5,876 nucleotides of DNA, taken from assembly GCA_030618675.1 (NCBI GenBank), contig JAUXCV010000112.1, positions 1 to 5,876 of the forward strand. The letters run 5' to 3'. The notes under the pieces are model-generated. The model did not search any database, had not been told where the DNA came from, and worked only from the letters and a program-made list of their open reading frames with translations. This document shows, piece by piece, positions 1-5,876 of this stretch. The DNA is from Acidimicrobiia bacterium (lineage in GTDB: Bacteria; Actinomycetota; Acidimicrobiia; Spongiisociales; UBA5794). The position numbers and the translations under genes were made by a program. Every line of letters starts with the position of its first letter. The stretch's first letter is position 1.

Positions 1-111
1 GTGGAGAATGTCGGAGAGCTCCGATCGCCAGGATCGCTTGGGCTTCAAGCTCGCATACAGAGCAGCGAGCGATGCGAAGAAACCGCGCAAAGTCACAGAA
101 ACACCACGCAA
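1..111 (-). CDS. Possible start of a gene running off the left edge, unrecognised
   Basis: On the minus strand a frame is open from after the TGA at 147-145 to the left edge. Possible starts are TTG (111-109) and GTG (96-94); neither has a well-placed ribosome site. An AAGG lies at 130-127, 15 bases before the TTG. The frame reads LRGVSVTLRGFFASLAALYA and then SLKPKRSWRSELSDILH, with a short hydrophobic stretch followed by a basic one and mostly G/C third bases in the second half. The direction agrees with the other genes. About 35 codons are too few to identify a family, and chance openness is quite possible. Confidence 0.25.
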   Translation of the reverse strand, partial: MRGVSVTLRGFFASLAALYASLKPKRSWRSELSDILH

Positions 112-118
112 CCAACGG

Positions 119-148
119 ATACGAGACCTTCGAGTCGTACTACGTCAA
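119..148 (-). promoter_or_regulatory. Possible promoter firing leftward
   Basis: On the minus strand TTGACG (148-143) matches five of six bases of the -35 consensus. TCGTAT (124-119) lies 18 bases further on and is only a poor -10 match. The expected transcript start would be near position 112, close to a TTG at 111 and upstream of a GTG at 96, so a leaderless message is conceivable. The -35 box overlaps the CGTACTACGT repeats. The -10 match is weak, so this is tentative. Confidence 0.25.
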
Positions 149-167
149 TTCGTACTACGTACTACGT
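136..167. repeat. Three copies of the 10-mer CGTACTACGT
   Basis: Exact copies start at 136, 151 and 158; the last two overlap by three bases. The spacings are 15 and 7 bases. They lie in non-coding DNA, just upstream of a possible minus-strand gene start, and overlap a TTGACG box. This layout could be an operator for a transcription factor, or simple local repetition. Confidence 0.5.
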
Positions 168-268
168 TCCGAGGCTTCACCCGACTCGCTACCGGCCGCA
201 TCGCCACACCCCGCCCGAATCCGAAGAGCAGGATTGACCGCCGAATTGTCCCGGCTCCGTCTTCCAGG

Positions 269-294
269 CGCCTCGTCTAAATCTCCACGAGGCG
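269..294 (-). terminator. Perfect 8-bp inverted repeat, possible terminator stem
   Basis: The arms CGCCTCGT (269-276) and ACGAGGCG (287-294) pair perfectly around a 10-base loop. The element lies about 140 bases past the stop of the membrane-protein gene, in its direction of transcription. There is no T run after it on the minus strand, so it does not look like a classical intrinsic terminator. Actinobacterial terminators often lack that run. It is the second of two adjacent hairpins met by transcription from the right. Confidence 0.45.
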
Positions 295-298
295 GTCG

Positions 299-335
299 TC
301 TCAAGCGCCGAGGTCCCTTCCTCGGTCACTTGGGA
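299..335 (-). terminator. Bipartite hairpin, possible terminator or mRNA 3'-end structure
   Basis: An inner stem pairs CCGAGG (308-313) with CCTCGG (320-325) around a 6-base loop. An outer stem pairs 299-305 with 329-335, with one G-T wobble, across a small internal loop. The total is about 13 pairs in 37 bases. It lies about 95 bases after the membrane-gene stop and only 4 bases from the next hairpin. Together the pair is the best candidate for the end of the minus-strand operon. No T run follows. Confidence 0.45.
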
Positions 336-431
336 GAAGAACGCCGGACCGCGGAACGATTGCAGGCCCGGCAGTTCAATCAGCGAGGCCCGCCCGGCGA
401 AGCCGACACCCATGTTCTCGGAGGGAGGGGG

Positions 432-2486
432 TCATCTGTTCATCTCGTATACCTGGAGCTTGAGCGTCGTCTCCGTGTACCGTTGCTCACCCGGGTTCTT
501 GTCACGCACCCACGGGAGACGCTCGATCGTGATGTCAACACTTCCAACCCAGCGCGTATCCCATCCCTTCGATGCGAGGATGCTTCCATCGGGAACGGCC
601 TGCGGATCGGTGATTACGAAGACCCGGTCCACACCAGATGAGCTGAGCAGGTCAGCCAGTTCTTCCGCGGTCGGCTGAAGATCCGGGTCCTGAGGCCTTC
701 GATTGCCGACAACGTCTCGACCGAACGTCTCGTGAAGTGGCAGAGCCACCAGACGCGCGGTGTTCGGCCAGAACCACCCTTCCGGAAACTCGTTGGAACC
801 GATATAGACAATCGGGGCATCCTCCGGATCGGAAGTCATGGTGTCGAGTTCGGCAATCGACTCGTACGAGCGTTCGAACATTGTTCCGGAGGCCACCGCT
901 AGGTTCGGCCCGATCGCCTCGATGCCGATGATCAACATGATTCCGACGGCGACGACGATCGGGGCGATCCGCTGCCACCATCCTCGGGGGGTTGCTGCGG
1001 TGACCCAGTTCATCAACCGTTCGATCGGCCGAAGGGCGAGGAGCAGGGCCAGTGGGAACACCTCGCTCATGTAGTAGCGTTGCCAGTACAGGTAGTAGGG
1101 GGCAACGTCGGTGTTCGGGAGGTCGAGCCGGATCGACTGCAAACCGGCGAATGCAATCACTCCGAGGGCCGCGATCCAATAGACGACCCATCGTTCCGGG
1201 CGGGGTCGCGACACATCGAGCGTTCCAATGACAATTCCGGCAATCGTAAGTCCGGTCAGGACCGGGCCGAGGATGAGGATCTTGCCGGCAGGCGACGAGT
1301 AGTCGCCCGAGATCGCGCGAACGGCGATGAAGGCGGCGAGAATGGACAACGCGGCGAGCGGCAAGATCGCGGAGAGCCATTGAGCAAAGTTCTCGCGCGC
1401 AGCGATCCATCGGGAAAGGACAATCAAGGCCCATGTCACCAAGCCGGCGGCAATCGCAAACAGGGCGGCCGTTCCCGGGTTCCGGAGGGCTGTCACCGCC
1501 CGAACAACGCTGTCGGGGAAGAACAACCCGAGCTGGTAGTCCACGAAGTACGGGAAGCTGAAGTGGATGTCGTAGAGGAACCCGGCGGTCGACGCGACGA
1601 AGAAGGCACCGATGAATGTGGTGGTCGTCTTCGCCCCCCTCTTGTCCATGAGCATGAGCGCGGCGATGGCAGCGACGAGGACGACCGGGACGAGCAACAC
1701 CGCGTTGACTCTCGCGACAGTCAGAAAGAAGCCGAAACTCCCAGCCGCGATGGCAGCCGGCGTGGAGCGGTCGGTGATGGCGGTCACGAGGACGAGCAGC
1801 ATTCCAACCAGGAGGACCGCGGAGAGCGTCTCCGACGCGGGAAACTCTGAGTACCACACAGGCAGGATGTGGAACGCCCCGACGAATGCTACCGCCGCGG
1901 TGACCCAGGTCGAGAACCCCAACCGGTCGGAGATTGCTGCGATGCCGGCGATGAGGAGCAGACCGAGCAACGGCATGGCGTCGACCGTGTGGATACTGCC
2001 AAAAATGAGGCTGGGCACGGCCAATGTCGCAGGAAACAGGTCAAGGAACCACTCACCGAACGAACCTCCCGCTGCGATCCGATTGGCCCGGTTGACGTAC
2101 TCGCCGAAGTCGGCGGTCTGGTAGATGAAGTAGATGGGATCGGTCCGGAGCAACACGGCACCGCCGACGATGACGGTCATGGCGCCGCCGGCAAGTGTGG
2201 CTTTCGGAGGGCGGAATGCCGGGGACGACCGAAGGGCACCCAGCCACAGGCCGACTGTGATGGCGATAATCGAAGCGGCGAAGGCGGGGATGGTGAGTGC
2301 GCCGACGTGCACCAGACCGAGAACCATCGTGAGTACGACGCCGAGACCCAGGAACTGACCGAGCACGAGTGTCGGAGTGATTGAGAGTGGTCGTCTGCGG
2401 TCGATGATGATCGCCGCCGGAATTCCCGGGAGCGCCAGCAGCGCTGCGAGCGCCGCGACGATGCCGAGAGTTTCCAATGTGGCCAT
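432..2486 (-). CDS. Multi-pass membrane protein, GT-C glycosyltransferase-like, with soluble C-terminal domain
   Basis: An integral membrane protein of 684 residues, with roughly 13-16 hydrophobic segments by eye between residues 5 and 524, then a soluble tail (about 530-684). It resembles GT-C enzymes, which transfer sugars from polyprenyl-phosphate donors on the outer face of the membrane. Supporting signs are a loop after the fourth hydrophobic segment with acidic residues in ADFGEYVNRAN (125-135, D126 and E129), WYSEFPASE (211-219) in a later loop, and YLYWQRYYMSEVFPLALLL (465-483) before the last membrane segments, a layout seen in many actinobacterial membrane proteins of this type. The first three hydrophobic segments come before the presumed GT-C core and recall the DUF6541 style. 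The tail has an alternating strand/helix look (PIVYIGSNE, ELADLLSSSGVDRVFVIT) and should be extracytoplasmic. Other possibilities are a flippase partner or a structural membrane protein. The gene is certain; the enzyme class is inferred. It probably belongs to the same operon as the glycosyltransferase upstream. Confidence 0.85.
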   Translation of the reverse strand: MATLETLGIVAALAALLALPGIPAAIIIDRRRPLSITPTLVLGQFLGLGVVLTMVLGLVHVGALTIPAFAASIIAITVGLWLGALRSSPAFRPPKATLAGGAMTVIVGGAVLLRTDPIYFIYQTADFGEYVNRANRIAAGGSFGEWFLDLFPATLAVPSLIFGSIHTVDAMPLLGLLLIAGIAAISDRLGFSTWVTAAVAFVGAFHILPVWYSEFPASETLSAVLLVGMLLVLVTAITDRSTPAAIAAGSFGFFLTVARVNAVLLVPVVLVAAIAALMLMDKRGAKTTTTFIGAFFVASTAGFLYDIHFSFPYFVDYQLGLFFPDSVVRAVTALRNPGTAALFAIAAGLVTWALIVLSRWIAARENFAQWLSAILPLAALSILAAFIAVRAISGDYSSPAGKILILGPVLTGLTIAGIVIGTLDVSRPRPERWVVYWIAALGVIAFAGLQSIRLDLPNTDVAPYYLYWQRYYMSEVFPLALLLALRPIERLMNWVTAATPRGWWQRIAPIVVAVGIMLIIGIEAIGPNLAVASGTMFERSYESIAELDTMTSDPEDAPIVYIGSNEFPEGWFWPNTARLVALPLHETFGRDVVGNRRPQDPDLQPTAEELADLLSSSGVDRVFVITDPQAVPDGSILASKGWDTRWVGSVDITIERLPWVRDKNPGEQRYTETTLKLQVYEMNR

Positions 2487-2593
2487 GCTCCGACCTGTGG
2501 TTGAGGACGCGTCAGGTTAGGGACGATTCCGGAACGACATTGCAAGTCCCGGGTTCTCAGGCTCCTTCTGACAGCCCGAAGTTCGCCGGGCGC
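2487..2593 (-). other. Intergenic spacer with a weak hairpin and a possible promoter
   Basis: This 107-base gap separates the glycosyltransferase stop from the membrane-protein start. Close to the stop is a short inverted repeat, GCCCG at 2574-2578 pairing with CGGGC at 2587-2591 around an 8-base loop, with no following T run. Further down on the minus strand are TTGCAA (2545-2540) and TAACCT (2519-2514), which resemble -35 and -10 boxes. Their 20-base spacing is longer than usual. Just before the ATG the minus strand reads AGGTCGGAGC, a purine-rich but poorly spaced ribosome site. The gap could allow partly separate expression of the membrane gene; support for each element is weak. Confidence 0.25.
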
Positions 2594-4957
2594 TCACCTA
2601 CCCGCTGACCTTCCCAGACCGATGGCGTCGAGCAAGCTCAGGGCGGCACTCTCGAAATCGAGCGAGTCGATGTAGGAGCGAGCTCCAACTGCGAGGGAGG
2701 ACCGCCATTCCGGATCGCCTGTCAGAGCCTGGATCGCTGCTGCGAGTGCCGTGGCGTCCACGTCGGGAGGGATCCGGACGACAACGTCATCGGGGAGTTC
2801 AACTGTTGGTCCCAACGCCGTGACGATCGTCGGAACTCCGAATCTGAGGCAATCTCCTACTGCCGCGGAGACCTCGCCGTTTGAAGCACGCCGAAGTTGT
2901 ACCGCAATATCGGCTCGGGCCAGCCAACTCTCATACACATCGGAGTCGACACGACCGGTCATTATGACTCGATGAGAGAGTTCGTGCTCGATGACGAGGT
3001 CCTCAAGGATGGGTCTGAATGCCGGAGCGATGTCACCGACGATGACGCACTTGAGTTCTGGGAATTCGTGGGCGATCATCGCAAAGGCTTTGATGACGAG
3101 ATCTGTGGATTTGATCTCATCTTGGAATCCGAAGGTCGCGATTATCTGCGCCCGTTCGGAGATGGCAGATTCATGGGTTTCTGGGTAGCCGAATCCGATG
3201 TTGACGATGTCGTCAGATCGAGATGGGCGATGAAGAAGGGCAATCTCTGCCGTGTACTCGCTCGTCGCCAGAATTCGTTCGGCGCGATCGATAAGGGGGC
3301 CAAGGAGATACACGCCAGCCGACGCGGCCTCATCGTACGTGAGCCAACCGCGAGACCCGAGAGCATCGGCGATCGCGTCGTATTCGTCGTGCAGCAGATC
3401 CTGGTACCAGACAGGACCGAGACCATGATGCATCGCATACCAACCGAAGAATCCGACGAATCTCGCTTCGTGGATCATGACGGAGCCGGGTAATTGCTCC
3501 AACAGATCGTAGGTTGTTCCATGGAACTCGCTGTTCCCCATGACGTAGATGACCTGGTCGTAGGGCACGAGTCGGTGACGCTCCAACAGGCCGGGTTCAG
3601 AGATGACCGATACTCGGTCATCGGCCGGTTGGGGAGGAGCGTCACGATCCGAACTGACCAGATCGACATCCACATGGGATGCGAGCGCGTGGGCGAGTCG
3701 CCATGAGTAGTCCGCGATTCCGGACTTCACCGGCGGCAGCGGGGACACGATCGCCAATCGAGGACGTGTCGAACGTGCTGAGACGGTATCGGAGGGGTGT
3801 AGGTCAAGGCCGTCGAGAGCGGCAATGGTCTTGACAGCCACGGTGTCCCATGTGAATTCCTTGGCGACGTGAGACAACTGTCTCGCTGCCAGATCGGAGG
3901 GATCGTCTTGATCGAGAGCGTTTTCGATGCACCGGGCGATGGATTGTGGATTGTGCGGGTCGAAACGTAGGCCGGGCTCCTTCACCACTTCCACCATCGA
4001 AGACGTATCCGAAGCGATGGAGAGTGTTCCCGAGAGGATCGCTTCAGCGATCGGGAGACCGAACCCCTCATAGAGAGACGGGAACACGAAGAGAGTGGCA
4101 CGCTGATAGAGGAGGGCGAGGGTGGCATCGGGGACGTACCCGGTCAGAAGAATGTTGTCACCTATCCCCAACCTTCGTGCGAGATTTTCGAGCCTTTCGC
4201 GCTCTGCCGGGAGAACCCTGCAGACAATCACGAGCTGTTGCGTTCGTCGCCGTGATCTCGACAGGAGGGAGTAAGCCTCGAGAAGGCCTTCGATGTTCTT
4301 CCTGTAGTCGATGCCTCCGGTATAGAGGATGTAGTCACGTCTGAGCCCCGGCACTAGATCCTGCACCTGCTGAATCGTCTCAGTCGAGGAGTCCGGAAGC
4401 GAGAAGTGGTCTGAAACACCGGTGCCAATCACCGCGAGCTTCGATGGATGGATTCCGAGGATGTCTTCTGCATCTCGGGCGGTCGCTTCTGAGATGCAAA
4501 GGAGCATGTCTGCATCTCGGACGAGTTCTAGGCGAGCCCAGTACAGAGATTCGGTGATCGCATCGCCAAGATACTGCTCGGAAAACACGATGGGGATAAC
4601 GTCGAACAGCGTGACCACGGTCTTCACCGAAGACCCCCGGGCCCACGACGGCCAGATCTCGTCCAGGCTCAGGTCGAGTTCGAAGGGCGATGTGATGTAG
4701 TAGACATTTGGGGGTGCCCCGTCCTGCCCGGACGGCATTGATGGTTGGTGAGCTCGGAGAAGGCCCGTACCGATGAACGGCTCCAGTTCGGGTGTAATGG
4801 CGCGATTCGGGTTGACGAGAAGGGAGTGGACTTTCTCGGAACCCGTCGAAACGAGTTGGTGAACCTGCTCCTCGATGTAGCGTCCGATGCCGCGACCGCG
4901 AGATGACGATCCCTGAAGCGCCTGAATGTCGATCGCGATTCGGAGAGGCTCAGACAT
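2594..4957 (-). CDS. Tandem two-domain GT4 glycosyltransferase
   Basis: A fusion of two GT-B glycosyltransferases, about twice the length of a single GT4 enzyme. It is a likely cytoplasmic enzyme that adds two kinds of sugar linkage to a growing surface glycan from nucleotide-sugar donors. Domain 1 (residues 5-380) has the N-terminal RGIGRY motif (22-27), TLFDVIPIVFSEQYL (116-130), CISEATARD (154-162), the donor-site strand YTGGIDYRKN (212-221, K220) and YEGFGLPIAE (296-305) with the GT4 E-x7-E pair E297/E305. Domain 2 (about 399-780) opens with RLAIVSPLPPVKSGIADYSW (400-419), then has HEARFVGFFGWYAMHHG (496-512), ATFGFQDEIKSTDLVIKAFA (607-626) and QLRRASNGEVSAAVGDCL (687-704). There E695 is kept, but position 703, the partner in E-x7-E, is Cys. 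The start overlaps the upstream stop as ATGTCTGA. No Shine-Dalgarno is visible before it, so translational coupling is likely. Fused GT4 pairs such as WbdA make polymannan, but the sugar here cannot be read from sequence. Confidence 0.93.
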   Translation of the reverse strand: MSEPLRIAIDIQALQGSSSRGRGIGRYIEEQVHQLVSTGSEKVHSLLVNPNRAITPELEPFIGTGLLRAHQPSMPSGQDGAPPNVYYITSPFELDLSLDEIWPSWARGSSVKTVVTLFDVIPIVFSEQYLGDAITESLYWARLELVRDADMLLCISEATARDAEDILGIHPSKLAVIGTGVSDHFSLPDSSTETIQQVQDLVPGLRRDYILYTGGIDYRKNIEGLLEAYSLLSRSRRRTQQLVIVCRVLPAERERLENLARRLGIGDNILLTGYVPDATLALLYQRATLFVFPSLYEGFGLPIAEAILSGTLSIASDTSSMVEVVKEPGLRFDPHNPQSIARCIENALDQDDPSDLAARQLSHVAKEFTWDTVAVKTIAALDGLDLHPSDTVSARSTRPRLAIVSPLPPVKSGIADYSWRLAHALASHVDVDLVSSDRDAPPQPADDRVSVISEPGLLERHRLVPYDQVIYVMGNSEFHGTTYDLLEQLPGSVMIHEARFVGFFGWYAMHHGLGPVWYQDLLHDEYDAIADALGSRGWLTYDEAASAGVYLLGPLIDRAERILATSEYTAEIALLHRPSRSDDIVNIGFGYPETHESAISERAQIIATFGFQDEIKSTDLVIKAFAMIAHEFPELKCVIVGDIAPAFRPILEDLVIEHELSHRVIMTGRVDSDVYESWLARADIAVQLRRASNGEVSAAVGDCLRFGVPTIVTALGPTVELPDDVVVRIPPDVDATALAAAIQALTGDPEWRSSLAVGARSYIDSLDFESAALSLLDAIGLGRSAGR
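4950..4957 (-). promoter_or_regulatory. 8-base stop/start overlap (translational coupling)
   Basis: The glycosyltransferase ATG (4957-4955) lies inside the end of the methyltransferase gene, whose TGA is at 4952-4950. The shared bases read ATGTCTGA. The 20 or so bases before the ATG on the minus strand are C-rich and contain no GGAG or AGGA core. Re-initiation by ribosomes finishing the methyltransferase is therefore the likely way the downstream gene is translated, which would link the amounts of the two proteins. Confidence 0.7.
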
Positions 4958-5873
4958 CCGGGTGGGCGGTGAGCAGTGCTACTTGCACAGTAATGGGTGG
5001 GGTCTGGGTGGGCGCTGGCTCTGGGAGATCTGACGCTATGACCCAGCCATCGTTCGCCGGCACCGCGATCTGTAGGGAGTCGATGCTCCACCCGTCGAGG
5101 AGTTTCTCGAGCCGATCGAAGTCGTACATTCGCTGAACAGGGGTCACCGTCGGTTCGCCGAAGGGTATCGTCATAACGAGCAGGCCATCGGGATTGACTC
5201 TCTTCCTGAGAGCCTCCATGGTCTTGACGTCGAGTTCGAGGTCAACCTCGTCGTCACCGTAGGCGCCCAAACCGAAATGCTCGATCGAGGAGAGACACAC
5301 GATGACATCGAATTTCTTGCGTGAGCGCCACTCTTCGAGTGGTGTGGCGACCGTCTTGAGATTCGGGTGTGAGAGCGGGTACGGCCTGAGGTCGATGCCG
5401 GTAACTGCGAACCCGAGAGCAGCGAGTTCGAGAGGCACAAGGCTCTCGGCGCAGCCAACGTCGAGAACGCTTGCGCCAGAAGGTGCTTGGGCTGCCACCG
5501 TTGAGATGACAAATGGAACTTCGATCGATCTCTCCGTGATCGCAGAGAGTTCAACTCGGCCCTCTTTGTAGCGGACGACGTCGGGTGGGTTGAACCAGAG
5601 TCCTTCCTGGGATCGGAAACCAAGATGACTCTCAGCGTAATTGAGTAGGTCGGCATCGATCGGACTCACGTGGTCTGTCTCTGTCGGAGGATCGAGTACG
5701 CGTGGCAGACTCTCGATGAGGGGCCGGATGGCTGCGACGTTGGCGCGTACGTCCTCAAGATTGGTTTGGGTATCTTGGAGGTACGAGTGTTGTGTTGCCT
5801 GGTTGGCGGCTTGCTTGCGCAGCAAGTCCTCTAGTTTGCTCTGGGTATCTTCGAGGTACGACTGCTGGTTCAA
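4950..5873 (-). CDS. Coiled-coil SAM-dependent methyltransferase, 5' end outside the window
   Basis: Probable class I SAM-dependent methyltransferase that modifies a sugar, nucleotide sugar or glycan end in the cytoplasm; the substrate is unknown. Residues are numbered from the TTG at 5873. Residues 5-50 are rich in Gln, Asp, Glu and Leu and contain a repeated segment that should form a coiled coil. A linker follows to about residue 118. The Rossmann core shows motif I VLDVGCAES (136-144), the acidic residue D161 in GIDLRPY after strand 2, FDVIVCLSSIEHFGLGAYGD (188-207) and the late strand PDGLLVMTIPFGEP (228-241). The SSIEHFGLGxYGD stretch resembles the DUF268-type methyltransferases often found in polysaccharide loci. 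The frame stays open to the right edge (one codon, CAA, precedes the TTG), so the true start probably lies outside and the coiled coil may be longer. The stop overlaps the next gene by 8 bases, which implies an operon. The fold is confident; the substrate is not. Confidence 0.88.
   Translation of the reverse strand: MNQQSYLEDTQSKLEDLLRKQAANQATQHSYLQDTQTNLEDVRANVAAIRPLIESLPRVLDPPTETDHVSPIDADLLNYAESHLGFRSQEGLWFNPPDVVRYKEGRVELSAITERSIEVPFVISTVAAQAPSGASVLDVGCAESLVPLELAALGFAVTGIDLRPYPLSHPNLKTVATPLEEWRSRKKFDVIVCLSSIEHFGLGAYGDDEVDLELDVKTMEALRKRVNPDGLLVMTIPFGEPTVTPVQRMYDFDRLEKLLDGWSIDSLQIAVPANDGWVIASDLPEPAPTQTPPITVQVALLTAHPDV
5745..5861 (-). repeat. 25-residue (75-bp) tandem repeat in the methyltransferase N-terminus
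   Basis: Two copies of a similar segment lie 25 codons apart: SYLEDTQSKLEDLL (residues 5-18) and SYLQDTQTNLEDVR (residues 30-43). The DNA is also similar. On the plus strand both copies read tgggtatctt, one variable base, then gaggtacga, exactly 75 bases apart (the tatctt starts at 5771 and 5846). The polar, Leu-spaced composition suggests a coiled coil. A period of 25 fits two heptads plus one hendecad. The second copy ends close to the right edge, so further copies may lie beyond it. Confidence 0.75.
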
Positions 5874-5876
5874 TTG

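Larger units (their letters stand above)
112..431. other. Non-coding stretch after the operon
   Basis: No convincing gene was found on either strand. Open frames here are Arg/Ser/Pro-rich, lack ribosome sites and match no known family. The recognisable contents are the two hairpins at 269-335, the CGTACTACGT repeats at 136-167 and the promoter-like boxes at 119-148. A GGAGGGAGGGGG purine run lies on the plus strand at 420-431, right next to the membrane-gene stop, and has no start codon at a suitable distance. Confidence 0.5.

Noticed and set aside
8..280. 90-codon open frame on the plus strand starting MSESSDRQDR
   Set aside because: The GGAG before its ATG is only about two bases away, third-base GC falls off after the first third, and the second half is Arg/Pro-rich. 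The opposite strand in the same region looks at least as coding-like.
189..413. 74-codon open frame on the minus strand after the membrane-protein gene
   Set aside because: The bases before its ATG are C-rich with no ribosome site, the product has no family resemblance, and it spans both hairpins.
72..641. 189-codon open frame on the plus strand
   Set aside because: It overlaps the 3' end of the membrane-protein gene and is Arg/Ser/Pro-rich. It has no ribosome site and reads through both hairpins and the repeat cluster.
1080..1850. 256-codon open frame on the plus strand
   Set aside because: It lies wholly antisense to the membrane-protein gene. Its product is an Arg/Glu/Gly/Asp-rich low-complexity chain with no recognisable domain, which is the usual shadow of a GC-rich hydrophobic gene.
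652..1857. 401-codon open frame on the minus strand in another frame
   Set aside because: It is Arg/Pro/His-rich and overlaps the membrane protein in an alternate frame. The overlapping 684-residue frame has clear membrane segments and family-like motifs, so this one is a shadow.
2897..3493. 198-codon open frame on the plus strand
   Set aside because: It is antisense to the second GT4 domain, which has clear motifs. No independent domain or ribosome site supports it.
2594..4957. Possible foreign origin of the glycosyltransferase gene, from slightly lower GC than the membrane gene
   Set aside because: Sampled lines differ by about ten percentage points (near 57% versus 67%), but membrane-protein composition explains much of this and no mobile-element signs flank the gene.

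Overview
The window looks like part of a cell-surface polysaccharide (or glycoconjugate) locus from a moderately high-GC bacterium. The GC content, codon use and protein style suggest an actinobacterium, possibly of the Acidimicrobiia kind. That assignment is by eye only, because no phylogenetic marker is present.

All well-supported genes lie on the minus strand, so transcription runs from the right edge to the left. From right to left they are: (1) a SAM-dependent methyltransferase, 307 residues visible, that begins with a repeated coiled-coil segment and runs off the right edge (4950-5873); (2) a 787-residue protein made of two fused GT-B glycosyltransferase domains of the GT4 type (2594-4957), whose start overlaps the methyltransferase stop by 8 bases; (3) after 107 bases, a 684-residue multi-pass membrane protein with a soluble C-terminal domain that resembles GT-C glycosyltransferases (432-2486). 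Beyond its stop, bases 1-431 contain no convincing complete gene. They hold two tandem hairpins that could end the operon, a cluster of a 10-base repeat next to a promoter-like -35 box, and perhaps the first codons of another minus-strand gene that runs off the left edge.

A working model, which is inference, is that the tandem GT4 protein builds a sugar chain in the cytoplasm. The coiled-coil methyltransferase modifies a sugar or chain end, and may hold the glycosyltransferase or measure chain length. The membrane protein would act on the extracytoplasmic side with a lipid-linked sugar donor. The closest known parallel for the first two is the WbdA/WbdD pair of E. coli O9a polymannan synthesis. 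That parallel rests on architecture, not on a sequence search. No mobile element, CRISPR array, tRNA or rRNA was seen.
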